Assembly (NCBI GenBank): GCA_022113835.1
Contig: JAILWY010000002.1
Span: forward strand, 6,984,501 to 7,048,500
Direction: 5' to 3'
Length of the DNA stretch: 64,000 bases
From: Atopsyche davidsoni
Taxonomy: Eukaryota; Arthropoda; Insecta; Trichoptera; Hydrobiosidae
Position numbers and translations under genes: made by a program
Shown: positions 37,871 to 49,180 of the stretch, piece by piece
Position numbering within the stretch: position 1 is the first letter of the stretch
Layout: each line of letters begins with the position of its first letter
The notes under the pieces: generated by a model
What the model was told of the DNA's origin: nothing
Database searches by the model: none
What the model saw: only the letters and a program-made list of their open reading frames with translations

Positions 37871-38269
37871 TTACTCAAAGAACCGATAAATTAATTTAAA
37901 TAAATTATAAAAATATTGCTTTAATCTGATTCAGACCTAACGAGTTAAATTATTACTGTATTAGGGTGTTTATAATTAAGTAATATATGGTATTTCTTAA
38001 TTTCTATAAAACAAGACTTCTAAAATGAGAACCAAAAATTATTTCGTTTAAAAATGTAAAGCTTAACATGATATGCACTCGTACATATATATATGCAATC
38101 CAATTACTTACATTTTCCCTGCCTTCGTTTGATAACACGAAAATACCAATAAAAGGGGAGATTTCTATTGACTTTGGGGGTAAAACAAACATCGAGACCT
38201 GGTGGAATTAAATTGGTCTGAAGTAATCAAATCCAAGCCAGCACGTCTATTTATTCATTTATTGAAAAG

Positions 38270-38410
38270 GTGACTCGATCAAAGGCGCTCGGGCTTTGTG
38301 GCCGCAAACATCGCGCGACACAATAGAAATAATTTTAACTGGATGCTCTACCGGCCAGAGGTATCGGAGATCCGAATCGAACGGACCGCCACCGGCACTG
38401 TGGAGGCTTT
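38270..38410. promoter_or_regulatory. Small GC-rich island
   Basis: CpG-containing block with no named motif. Confidence 0.25.
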
Positions 38411-38989
38411 TGTGCGATTCATTAAATTAATGTAGCCTTTGACAAGAAAGCGTGTTTTTCTTCACTTTGATGTTGAATATTTTTATTTAAAATATTAATT
38501 CATCACCTAATTCATACATTTTATAAATGTAGTATTTACTTTGATTTCACAAAGAAATGGTTTAACGGTTAATTGAGATACACATTAATAATCGTTTACT
38601 AATACAATATATGTATTATCCTCGGTTCTCCGTAGATATCTCTTTAATATAAAGCATCAATTTATTGTTGTCAAATTAAGTATTTATATAACCTCATTTA
38701 ATAAAAAAATAGTTTAACGTTGCAATCGTATATAATATATCGTATACAATATTAATTTATGAGAATAATTAAGAAACATGAAGCCATTATTTAATAACAT
38801 GCATGAAATATATATATAAGAAACCAAAGCGGTCAATATAAGATAGAATTTTCAGGTTATTTATATTAGTAAATACTCAATCGATTTAATTTCTATTGTC
38901 ACCTCATATTTTAGTAATGAAGTTATTGGAATTAAAGCTTTTATCAGTTGCAACTGAGTGCAGATCAGACACAATTAACGGATGTGGAC

Positions 38990-39150
38990 ATTTTTTGGGA
39001 TAATTAGAGCCGACGGTCGGCGGAGGGTTGGCAGTAAGCAGATGCGGGGGGTGGGTCGATATGGACCTACGGCAGATAATTCTGTTTGCCCTGCGACCCT
39101 CCGTAACCCCGAGGGCTAGCCGCCGATGGTTAATTACGGGAGTTTATTAC
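38990..39150. promoter_or_regulatory. Island with GCCGAC palindrome
   Basis: GCCGACGGTCGGC at 39009-39021 is a perfect inverted repeat with one central base. TTAATTA homeodomain-like words flank the right edge. Confidence 0.3.
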
Positions 39151-39519
39151 ATCTGGATTTAAATTAAGTATAAGGGAGGATTGAACAGTATTCACTCTTT
39201 GTGAGTTGAACTCTCATTAAATGTACTTTGAGTTTATCTCATAAGCATAAACATTCAGCACCCAGGATAAAGAGTGCATATTTTAATATATAAAAAACCA
39301 AATTTAAAAAGACACCATTAAATATGCTTAGCTCTCTCTGTGAGTTGCACAAAGGCGGTAATTGTTAACATGGAAATAAAATCGATGACACGCTCCGTGG
39401 CATCTCCCTTTGAAAGCACGATGTTCCGTGCACCATACAAAACTTCCCTACCCACCAACATCACCTAGGATACCTAGTTCAAATATTATTGTAATAAATA
39501 GTTTATTCATTAAGGTATC

Positions 39520-39770
39520 GAAAGGCTCCCACGCCGGCCGGCAGCGCCCCAGATGCTGATCAGCCGCTAACTAGCGGCGCGGCCTACACGCCGCGAGGAA
39601 TTGAGACACAAGCGCTCCGATCGACTCTTCATGGCCGTTTAATTGGACCAAATGATCTTTTATGCTGCAAGCCTAGCCTTTATGGGAACGGCCGGAGCTT
39701 TAACAAGCTCTACTGGGACTGATGCCGCACGGGAGACACCGACAGCAGCGGTGGAGGCATATTGAGATGT
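39520..39770. promoter_or_regulatory. Island with 7-bp hairpin
   Basis: GCCGCTA/TAGCGGC inverted repeat at 39563-39578 with a 2-base spacer. GC-rich left part and a second GC-rich part near 39690-39760. Confidence 0.35.
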
Positions 39771-39779
39771 CACGTATTC

Positions 39780-40390
39780 AAAAGAGATTAAGCGTGATAT
39801 TTATGAGAGATAAAGATGGTTTACACTCTTAAAGTTGTAATCTTTATGTGCTTGTGATCTTATAATCAGTTTTATAAGACAGAATAATAAGAAAAAAAAA
39901 CACTTAGTGACTACGCTTCCTGGCAATGAAACCTACTTGATAAATATTTAAAAAAAAATTAAGTGATGTATATATGGAAAAATTTTATCTCCTTCGCGGT
40001 TGTCTGATTTAATCTTTAAAAAAGCAACAAAGAAAAACGGTTTATATTATACTTTTTAATTTTATATAGATAAAATTGAAATGGGTAGTCAATAGATAAC
40101 TTTATAACTGTACCAACAATTTAAACAATGGAAAACTTAAATTATAAAATGTTTTGAGGTAACTTAATGCAAAAATGTACGATTTTTTAGTTTCCATGAC
40201 CAATTTAATTTTATAGTGATCATGGTCAATTAATTTTTGTTATTGTTCTTGGGATATTGTGGGTGTATGTAATGCTGACATATTTAATTTAATTTTACCG
40301 TCGATATTTCGTATACATTTTAATAACACTTCTTCACGAATCTATTCTTAGAGTAATGTCTTTACAAATATAGCTAATAAAGTACTTGTG
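39780..40390. other. AT-rich spacer
   Basis: AT-rich. Nothing supported. Confidence 0.5.
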
Positions 40391-40394
40391 ATAA

Positions 40395-40650
40395 TATTCA
40401 TCATCCCTAAAGAGATATCTCTGAAAACAATGAGTTATCTCTGAAAAAGTACGTAAAATGATTCAAATATAAAATCTTCTCTGAAAATATAGAAAATAAA
40501 GTCATAAAATGATTTAATATCATAACTGAATTCATATCACTGAAAACGTCGACAGTGAAATATCTAAAGTTATTTATCATCATTCCTGGAGAGATATGTC
40601 TGGAAATATTGAAAGGAAAATACCTAAAAGGATTCATCATCATCATCATC
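40395..40650. repeat. Degenerate ~60-bp tandem array
   Basis: The word CTGAAAA (or CTGGAAA) occurs at 40421, 40441, 40481, 40540 and 40600, spacings of about 20, 40, 59 and 60. A second anchor (GATT or TATT after AAA) is spaced 51, 60 and 60. The units read as an open minus-strand frame of 124 codons with a recurring FRYF / NHF / FSEKI pattern, explained by a period divisible by three. It ends in a short (ATC)n run near 40635. I see it as a decayed minisatellite, not a gene. Confidence 0.65.
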
Positions 40651-40659
40651 GACAAAAAT

Positions 40660-41500
40660 TTTATGCCATATCTGGCCAACTTATAGAACAAAATGTGTGT
40701 AACAGCATTACCGAGGTGACGTTGGAATTCTGTATTACCAGTTGAAAATACCAATTGACCAACAAGAAGCCCACAATCCAATTAAACTTCAACGTGCACA
40801 TAAAAAAATATGTTTCAAGTGAAATTCGTGTAACGACAAATGCTTTGATAATTTACGAGGAATTCCACCGAAAATCTGAGTTTTCACATGTCAGCCGCGG
40901 TCGTATATTCGAGTCATAAAACTTGGAAAGAAATCAATTTTGAATTGGACCAAATCGTTAAAACGTCCACTTTCAAATAAAGTGGTGTTCATTAATTGGT
41001 AATTCTATACCGAGAAGACTTGAGGGGACAAGCAAGATGAAAGCATTATTTGAATGCCTATCATATTTTTAAACGTTTAAAATTTTCCAATGAGTCAAAA
41101 GACTATATTTTGAAATGATAATATTTAAATGCGTTGGTCTTTGTATGAATGACTGAATCTTCAGAACGTCTTGGCTAACCATTATCCAAAATTATATTGC
41201 AAGGAAATCATAAAAACAACCATTTTTTTTTTGAGAATTAGTTCTGGTACTGCAGCAGTACCGTAAGAGCTACAAGGTTCTCAATCAACTCAACAGATAT
41301 TTTCATATCGTCATAAAAATGATTTAAAATTCTTATCGAGAATACAGACAGTTATTAGTTGATATTTTTTTTTATCGTAACAACTATTTTTCAAAAGAGA
41401 AATGCTTAAATAACGAAAGAATGATAAAATAAAAGTTAACTATTGAAAACAAACATGAAATACACCTTATCATTCAAGTACCAAGAAGCTCCATGTCTAC
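40660..41500. other. AT-rich spacer
   Basis: AT-rich. GGTACTGC/GCAGTACC forms an 8-bp inverted repeat with one central base at 41246-41262, immediately followed by GTAAGAG. Nothing else. Confidence 0.4.
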
Positions 41501-41744
41501 CAAGTGAAGAACGTGTACAAGAAACTAGCTTTACAAAGCAAGAAAGGAATACCGGAAGGGCGGGGAAGGCTTTCACCCAGCAGCGGCGAGACAACAGCTG
41601 ATTGTATACACGTCCCGCATGCCACTGTTGCGTTAGATCTAGATTATATAGATACAGTAAAGGAACACGAACTCCGAATACTAATCCACTCCAGACCGCA
41701 TACGATTTCTTCGCCGCTATTATCTCTATTATTTGACATTGTAA

Positions 41745-41885
41745 TCACGAGACCCTTTATGGCTGAGCGGGAAATCGAACCACCATCCACATACACGGGA
41801 CGCCTGATTGTAACCATCCATCTCAGTGACAATAAACGCCTAGTTCGGATTATTAAGCCCAGGTGACCACTATAGCGCAGGTAGC
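41745..41885 (-). repeat. SINE-like relic
   Basis: On the minus strand there is a box-A-like CTATAGTGGTCACC near 41870 and a box-B-like GGTGGTTCGATTTCCC near 41775. The roughly 90-base spacing is longer than in a tRNA, so this could be two fragments. The block just upstream (41530-41640) is GC-balanced and unexplained. Confidence 0.35.
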
Positions 41886-42349
41886 AACAGAGTTTTATGG
41901 ATTCGATTTGTACGTATATTGTAATTCTCCATTTTATTTTGACAGATTGATCAGCAAAGTTCATGGTATAAAAACCTGCATGATAAAACGTAGGAAATAA
42001 ACTGTTTAAAATATTTAGTGGTACTATAACCATGCTGATATTATTTTTATGTTTTCAAACAATTTTGATATTTACTGAGAAAATTATTATTATATTTTAA
42101 GATTATATAGCATACTATAGTGGAATTTAAATGGTGTATTCTTGTTGTTATCAAATTGTCAACAATTGCAACATTCGATTTTATTCAACAAATTACAACC
42201 AATATTTTGCCATTTGATGTTCTTAAAACAAATAAAGTGACGAAAGCAACAACGATTTCAAAATGTTGCAACGTTGCATTATTTCACGGTGTGTTATTTT
42301 AAATATATTTTGTTCCTGCAATTAGAAATTTTAATTGCTCTCCCTGGAA

Positions 42350-42690
42350 AGGTCAAAACGCAATAAAGCAAACACCGTTCTTCGCCGCTCTCGTATCGAT
42401 GCCCCCCGCGCCGGACCATTTCTAGTTCATGTTTCAAAACCGCCTCGGTTATGAATGAATCAGGTTTTTAATGGCCCGTTCAGGAGTTATTACGTCTCGA
42501 GCCGAATGAACTGTGAAAAAATACACGATCTTAATTTAAAAGCGGACCATGCGCCATAAGCCCCCGGAGTACCGCGCCGCTAATTCCATACAATTATTCG
42601 GGCAAGAGCCGCGGAGCCTCCGCCGCAGAACCTTCGCCGCGGCGACCAGGCGCGGCTCGGACTGGCGCCCTGGGGTGTCTCAGATCCCGA
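42350..42690. promoter_or_regulatory. GC-rich island
   Basis: Contains ATGAATGAATC near 42450 and dense CpG at 42590-42680. Confidence 0.35.
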
Positions 42691-42699
42691 TTCATATTT

Positions 42700-43270
42700 T
42701 ATAAAAAAAAACAACTACTTATTTTTGACTTCTATAATGTATTCTATCATTTTGAGTGTATTATTCTTAATTGTATTTTTTATATTCATGGCATGGATTT
42801 TACATTTCTATATCAGGCCACATTTCGGAAAATAGGCAGAAGCTTTCGATAAATGAAAATTTTACTTTCTATTATCGAAAGATAACTTTTCCTTTAAAGC
42901 CTTCTTCGTAAATATATACTTTTAAATAGCTTGGATAAAGTCGCAAATAAAGAATAAGATATATGACGCTTTAAGGCTTGTTGCATTTATTGGCGGTTTA
43001 ATAATCAATAATACAATTTTAAAGTTTATTAATATTTTACAGTTATTTGGAAAAAAATCATGGCTTCATGTTACAGCTTTAAATTCCACAATAGTATGTG
43101 AAGATAAATAAATAAATTTTTAAATAAATATCGTGCATATATTTAGAAAAAATTTAACATAGATAACATAAAAATAATACCAACAAGTTTATAGAATCAC
43201 TAAATGTTTTTAGCCGTTCAATCAACCGGGTTTTTTAACAAGAACCTTGTACAAATCAAATAATCAAAAG
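42700..43270. other. AT-rich spacer
   Basis: AT-rich, nothing supported. Confidence 0.5.
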
Positions 43271-43279
43271 TCAAAAATA

Positions 43280-43540
43280 GTGACAGGCGTCACCAGGGGT
43301 CAGATAAGGATGCGCAACGGCAGTAACGAGGACTTAAAAATAACCCCGCGCGGGACACTAGTGTTACCGTTGGGCGGCTGAATGGCAGCCAGAACGAGTT
43401 CGAGATTTTTTATTGTAAAGTCGCTGAACCTCCGTCGGTAGCAAAACTATAAAAACCCAGCCCCGGGCTGGCCGCGGACCTTACCGGTAACGGACCAGCC
43501 CCGCCTGAGCGGCAGCCCCTTATCTGACGTTAGCCACTGA
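43280..43540. promoter_or_regulatory. Island with palindrome pair
   Basis: CCAGCCCCGGGCTGG at 43457-43471 (7-bp arms) and the perfect palindrome TTACCGGTAA at 43481-43490 lie 9 bases apart. CACCAGGGGTCAG near 43291 is a weak CTCF-like word. Confidence 0.4.
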
Positions 43541-44009
43541 CTGAAACTTCCTCATATCCATATTTGTTTTACCACGCTACATGCTGCGACACAACTGACA
43601 ACAAATCTTCAATAAACCAATAGCGGGATTTTTTTTACTTTAGGTGTTTTATTTTAAGAATTGCTTGAGTAAACGCGAATTAGGACTCCGTTTGTGTCGC
43701 AACGCAATAAGTCATTAAAAATTCAAAGAAAACCTGAATTATGAAGATTCAATAATTGATCAACGACAATTTGTATTAATATTGCATCAAGTATTTAAGC
43801 GTCCTTGAAATATGATAACATGTAAATGGTACTATAGAAGACATTCGAGCAAATATCGCATGTATCAGAATTTATATACACACACATACTTATATATAAA
43901 TAAACCAAAAAAATCAAGATTAAAGTTATGATACGACTTACTTTGGAGTTATGGCTTAAATAAAATTAAACGGTTGAACAATATCGGATGTATCTTTCGT
44001 AGCACATCG

Positions 44010-44220
44010 CGTAAGATATTCCCCCACGGTGCCTGCTGGCCGGTCGGCTCCTCCGCGGCCGTCCCCGGGCCGTGGGGCGCCGCGGGGAGGGGGGCAACCT
44101 GCCCATTGCACCTGCCGACCGGTCGTTTCCCACGCGCACCTGTGACGTCACCCGCAGGGGGCGCCGAGCCCGGACTACGAACGGGAGCGCACACTTCGTG
44201 CTAGTGATTCAATTTAAAGG
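44010..44220. promoter_or_regulatory. Island with CRE and CTCF-like site
   Basis: TGACGTCA at 44143-44150 is followed at once by CCGCAGGGGGCGC (44152-44164), a close match to the conserved CTCF core. CACCTGC and CACCTGT E-box words lie just upstream. The overlapping open frames on both strands are composition artefacts. This is the strongest insulator-type candidate here. Confidence 0.45.
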
Positions 44221-44589
44221 GACTCCGAAAAATACTGATAAAATCGAAAATAAATTATGAACTTTTAATTAGTGAAAGGTGTGATGTCTCTATAACTATA
44301 TATACAATATAACATACAAATAAAGCTTGTCTGTTTTTACAATGGACACATATTATTTTATTTAAAATAATTTTTGTTAATATATATATATATAAACAAC
44401 AAAATGTTGATATTTTCGTACCCTTTAAAATTAAATCCAACATGATATATTATAAACACACAATTTTTCAAAACTTCATTTTATAATAACCGTATTGATT
44501 TTGTCTCACATAAGATTCTTTTTATTGAAGATAATTAATATGAGTTATATTTCAATAGTTTAATTCAAATTAAAAGTTTATTATCTCTG

Positions 44590-44820
44590 CAAACACCATA
44601 TGCGCGCTGTCAGACGAAGGCATCGGAAGTGCCCGGCAAACGTCAAGGCAATTCGGGCCTTGCGCAGCAGCGGAGAAGGGCGAGTTCCGCTCGTTGGCGA
44701 GTGTGAATAAAAAAAAATCCGTCCACAATGTTAATCGGTGAACTTTAAGCGCCCCACGGGACAACAGGGTGGCCGTGAAGTTGAAAAAAAACTGCAGGAA
44801 GCGGTGAACCACCCAGTTTT
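44590..44820. promoter_or_regulatory. GC-rich island
   Basis: CpG-containing block. An 80-codon minus-strand frame overlaps it and is not called. Confidence 0.3.
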
Positions 44821-44824
44821 TTTG

Positions 44825-45575
44825 TGAGAATTAATAATAAAAAATTGGCAGCATTTGGACTCATTAATGGATAAACTAGGTCATAGATTACTGCACGTAG
44901 TTAAAATACTTTAAATATGTTTTTTTACTCTACTCATATTAATATTGTGTTTTATTCTATAAAATATTTCAATTTCCATGACTACCTTGCCCCATTACAG
45001 CCCAAAAAACTAATTCAGTTTTCAAAAAAAAAAAAAAATGGAAATATATTTTATATATATATGACACAAAGCTGGTTCAAGTTATGCCTAAAACTCATAT
45101 CTCGAAGTACACCACTGGCGGCTCGACCCTGCATCACATTTATTGATATTAAGCAAAACTAAGCCTTGATACGACGACAGCACGGATTCGTGTATATTTC
45201 AACAATCACGACTCAATGTAATGTTTTTTTACATGCTTTAATTAAAACAATTGTAAAAATATAAGTTTTTGACCTTATAGGAACGGGAATGATCCCAATT
45301 AAATCTAGATGTGAATAGAACGATATCTTTTTGACATTATATCGAATTAATCCAAAGAACATAAAGCTTAACAACATATTTGATTAAATTATTGCAAATT
45401 TAATAGAAGTTGTACGTACACATGAGTTGCATGTACATGCACGGAATATCGAGCTGGAGGAAATCAATTATATTCAACCTTTTGTGTGAGAAGCATTTTA
45501 AAAAGTATTTAATTTTTTTTTTTAAAACCAACAGCAAGATACAACACAAAGGTTAAAAAATATCTGCATTAAAGT
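44825..45575. other. AT-rich spacer
   Basis: AT-rich with an A15 run at 45024-45038. No gene seen. Confidence 0.5.
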
Positions 45576-45579
45576 ATTT

Positions 45580-45789
45580 GTCCGCGACGATTCTCAGCCA
45601 GGGGGATGGCCGTACCCGAAATGAGCCGCCGCGATTAGCCTTGTTCCGGTTTTCGGTTTCGGTTCGCACGCCTCCGCGCTCCGCCGCGCCGGGAACAAAG
45701 GGCCGGAGTGCATTTGCGCCGCACAGATTGGATCGTGCAATTTCAAACTGCAGTTTTGCACAAAGACGTCCTCGGCATGCCTGGGCGGG
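45580..45789. promoter_or_regulatory. GC-rich island abutting a tandem repeat
   Basis: CpG-rich block directly upstream of the first 187-bp repeat unit. The 127-codon frame that starts here runs into the repeat and is not called. Confidence 0.3.
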
Positions 45790-46310
45790 GCCTCATGAGG
45801 GGAGCTTCGTATCGAAAAATAACAGCGATTGCCTAAAGTTCCTGCATTCCCATACGTTATCACCTTTTATAATAATTCGATTAACACTTACTATACAAGC
45901 AAAATCAACGTGTTCTATATGTCCTGTGACGGCTGTGCAAATCAGCGACGGAGACGAATAGCCCAATAATATTTCGGGCCTCACGAGGGGAGCTTCGTAT
46001 CGAAAGATAACAGCGATTGCATAATACCATACGCCATTACTTTTTATAATTATTCAATTAACACTTATTACACAATCTGATCGGGAAAACTCAACATGTT
46101 TTATCTGTACTGTGTCGGCTGTGCAAATCAGCAAGGTGGACGAATGCCCTAATAATATTCGGGGCCTCACGAGAGGAGCTTCGTATTGAAAAATAGCAGC
46201 AATTGCCTAAATCCTCTGCATTCCCATACGCCATTACTGATCCGGCTAACTAAATGTGTTTTATAAGCTATCTGCCTAATTTCCTATATCTGTGGAAGAA
46301 TGGCTCAGTA
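45790..46310. repeat. Three-unit tandem repeat, about 187 bp per unit
   Basis: Units start at 45790, 45978 and 46164, marked by GCCTCA(T/C)GAGGGGAGCTTCG (the third has GAGAGG). Spacings are 188 and 186. Shared internal words include TAACAGCGATTGCC, CATTCCCATACG, TTAACACTTA and GGCTGTGCAAATCAGC. The third unit is degraded toward its right end near 46310. The first two units are clearly alike, so the duplication is fairly recent compared with other repeats here. The unit could be a small satellite seed or part of a mobile element. Confidence 0.85.
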
Positions 46311-46607
46311 ATATTGCACAAAGTTTATTTAATACGTGGCGGATAAAAATCTATTCCAGTTGAATAAAAAGAGTCTCCTGTTCTCATTGTTTGTAGAATT
46401 GCGTGTAAATTCTGTTTATTTTGCTGTCTATTTTTTTTTATTTCTTTTCCATCGTCGTACGAGTCGTGTTATCAATTTCATTCTTAGTGCAGAGTATGAG
46501 TTTCAATTGCCTCTTGGTTACAATTACACAAAGTGCAACATTTGATATGAATTATTTTATGATATATTCTATCAGGGTCTTTGTATTGTTTAAATTAGCT
46601 CACTTAC

Positions 46608-46662
46608 CTCTGTGGAGTGCTCATCCAATGATTTGAAGTAAACTGTATTATGTCGAACTTAC
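46608..46662 (-). other. candidate recursive-splicing ratchet point 2 with 55-nt cryptic exon
   Basis: On the minus strand CTTTTTTTTTACAG|GTAAGT joins a very good 3' splice site to a consensus donor at 46663/46662. A second donor, CAGAG|GTAAGTGAGC, has its GT at 46607-46606, exactly 55 nt downstream. The segment is open only in the phase reading KFDIIQFTSNHWMSTPQ. Compared with the segment at 10666-10720 it has the same length, matching splice junctions and 32 of 55 identical bases without gaps. An alternative is an ordinary exon: a short minus-strand frame just upstream (ATG at 46803-46801) ends at a GTATGG donor and would join it in frame. Confidence 0.6.
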
Positions 46663-46764
46663 CTGTAAAAAAAAGTTTATTGTAATATTGCCAATTATAA
46701 ATGAAAAACACACCTAATTAAATAAATAAAAAAATGTCTTTTACCATACTGATATCATCCACAG

Positions 46765-46821
46765 CTAATCTTAGGTTGTCAGTGATGAATATTGCTCCCA
46801 TGGTAATTATTTAAGCCAGTG
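46765..46821 (+). other. Plus-strand exon-like segment, non-coding
   Basis: CATCCACAG precedes it and a strong donor GTGG|GTAAGTATGG follows it. All three frames contain stops, so if used it would be a non-coding exon. The same DNA read on the minus strand starts with ATG and gives a short frame (MGAIFITDNLRLAVDDIS), so the true strand is unresolved. Confidence 0.2.
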
Positions 46822-46829
46822 GGTAAGTA

Positions 46830-47525
46830 TGGCTATTAATTAATAATTTTATTTTGAAATTGTATTATCAATTCTTACGAGACGTCCCAAAAAATATGTT
46901 AAAAATAATGCAATGGTATTGAACGATACAAAATGCATAAATTTATTTTCGCAGTACGCTATTCGCTGAAAATCATTTGTTCAAACAGTCCTCCACCGCG
47001 ACCATTAGCATTTCAACGCAAAACAAACAATCGAGTGTCAAGCGTGTTCACTTTTATTCATTTTAGAAATGATAAGGAGAGCGTATCCGGTCGCGGAGAT
47101 ACTGGCGGACTGCAAATAGATTGTTCCTAGTACTTTTTTTACTGCTATTAAACAAATGATTAAATTATATAAAAACGATTCGGACTTTCAATATATTTCA
47201 TTTTTATACTGCTTTGGTACCAAGAAAAACAAAAATAAAAAAGTATGCGAATAGCATATATCTACCGAAATTTTGTCAGTAATAAATAAGCCTTTTATAC
47301 TGCAAGAAGTACAAACTTCAAAAAAAAATTACATTGTTAGAATATGTTCAAAATGTTGTTAAAATAAAATCAATTTAACAGCATTAAATATAAAAAATTA
47401 GTCTAAAGCTCTTTGGGTCATTTATCTTTGAAATCAACGGAGCAATGCTGGTCGAAAGAGAATCATAAAATAATATTTGATTGTTTTGAACAGCGTTAAA
47501 ACTTATTGAAATAAAAACTGTGTTC
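46830..47525. other. AT-rich spacer
   Basis: AT-rich. A 65-codon plus-strand frame at 46933-47130 is GC-balanced near its end but unrecognised. Confidence 0.4.
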
Positions 47526-47529
47526 CGGA

Positions 47530-47760
47530 GTGTTATTCTAATCTGCAAAATCACCTCGCGTGCACGAGCAGGACGTGCCTATAGCGGCAGAGAGAGAAGA
47601 GAAAAAGATAATACTACCGTGTAAGCGAAAAGACGCTATACAACAGAGAAAGACAACAATAATCTGATCAGCAGCAATTGGTCGGCTGAGAGGCCCCGCC
47701 CCTCGGGCTTGTCCAACGGAAACGGAATGCGTGGGTTTGGATAACGAACACTATGGGATT
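47530..47760. promoter_or_regulatory. GC-balanced block with GC box
   Basis: CCCCGCCCC near 47694 sits about 15 bases after ATTGGT (an inverted CCAAT box). This pairing is promoter-like. No TATA or clear start is seen. Confidence 0.3.
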
Positions 47761-47958
47761 CTTTATTTAAAAACTTTTCTTTTCTTCGCAAACCAATCGA
47801 AAATAAGAGCATGTTTATTACTGACAAATTATCTTATGAAAAATAAACCACAAACAAATGATATAAATACTTAAAAAAAAAAAAAAAAACATTAAAATTC
47901 ATTAATATCTCGTATTCACGTACATAGGGTACATGAATATGAGATATCCCGGTCTCCC

Positions 47959-48222
47959 CATTCTGTGCCCTGAGCGTATGTGAAGGATCGGTAGTTGAGT
48001 AGTAGACTTTGAATGATTGTGGAGGTGGGGTGTTTCAGCTATTGTTTCTGCAGCCTGCTGCAGTAGGAATATCAGAAAGGATTGTATAATAATGCTATTG
48101 GGCAGCAGTAACCTATTTATATTCTTCTTAAGAAAACCATGAACAAGCATATATATATATATATATGTTCAGTGAGATGAGAGTGTCCGACCTCCTTTGG
48201 GGAGAGGCACCTGAAGAAGAGT
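47959..48222 (+). repeat. Dispersed repeat family, copy A
   Basis: Shares with 59204-59541 the words TGAAGGATCGGTA, GCTATTGTTT, TGCTATTGGGCAGCA, AGAAAACCATGAAC and a 3' tail GGGGAGAGGCACCTGA. The tail matches the LINE fossils at 2505 and 26945, so this is probably a 3' portion of the same or a related non-LTR element. An (AT)n run is inserted near 48150-48168. An A16 run lies upstream at 47874-47889. Confidence 0.75.
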
Positions 48223-48229
48223 ACTTGTC

Positions 48230-49005
48230 TATATTTACAATATCTTATATCTCTTATCGAGGTATAATTTATTTAAAAATGCATCCAAGATATGTATGTA
48301 TATAAATGATCAAGTGAAGACAAAAGATCCCAGGATGTCGAATCGCTGTGGGCCTTCGCGTTGATCGCTGGTGACACTAATGACGTCCGATAGATTGATG
48401 AAATCATATGTTTCGAGGGAAACAGAGGAGTCCTTTATCCAACAGTGGGTCCACAATGGCTGAATGTTCATAAAATTTGAAGATTTCAATATTATCTCTA
48501 TGTATGAATTTATTTCAAATCTAAGTAATAGACAAGACAAAATTGTAAACATTTCTAATTTTTTTAAAAATATATACAAAAATAGTTATTTTGTTTTACG
48601 GACTGTATGGCTCTGATTATAAGTTGTCAATTTAAATAAATTAAGTGAATTTTGGGTGGTAATTCTAACATTGACCTGCCATAATGTGACATTAACTATT
48701 GTACTATGCTAATTGTTATTTAGCATAGGAATACATCACTAAACGGATGAATTCTTGGTAAAATTCCGCGTCCAGGCATGTTTTATTTTTTGTTAGTTTA
48801 TAGCTTTACTTAGGTCGAAAACTTTATGTAGTCACATTTTAGTTTTATTTTAACAAAAAAACAAAAGGACAAAAGCATGATTCAACGATGTTGCCGTATC
48901 TATCTTGCCGGATCTGCTTACACACGCTGCGCCACAGTCGAACAATGATCAGCCGATAGCATCCTGATTTAAGTATGTTTTTACACCTAAAACGATAACG
49001 TTATT
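48230..49005. other. AT-rich spacer
   Basis: AT-rich. The block 48900-48960 is slightly GC-richer and has a weak minus-strand box-A-like word. No gene seen. Confidence 0.4.
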
Positions 49006-49009
49006 GGAA

Positions 49010-49180
49010 AATTAGCGGTCGGTTGTCTTGCAGTGCGTGTAGGGAGCTTGTAAGAGCGGTCATCGATTTGAATACCGATCGCGCCTCGCGGGGGGCAGTA
49101 CCCCGGGCGGATGGCGGGTGGCCGGTAATGGCCGGCAGGTCGCGGCATCCTCCCGCCCCGTGCATAATCCTAAACAACTC
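49010..49180. promoter_or_regulatory. GC-rich island
   Basis: CpG-rich with GGCGGGTGGCCGGTAATGGC. Frames on both strands are not called. Confidence 0.3.

Noticed and set aside
44375..44395. (AT)n and other AT microsatellites here and near 48150 and 51225
   Set aside because: Ordinary in AT-rich DNA; no further meaning.
45578..45961. 127-codon plus-strand open frame
   Set aside because: Begins in a CpG island and ends inside the first tandem repeat unit; no coding signal.
48905..48960. Possible tRNA-like box A on the minus strand
   Set aside because: No T-arm and no stem pairing.
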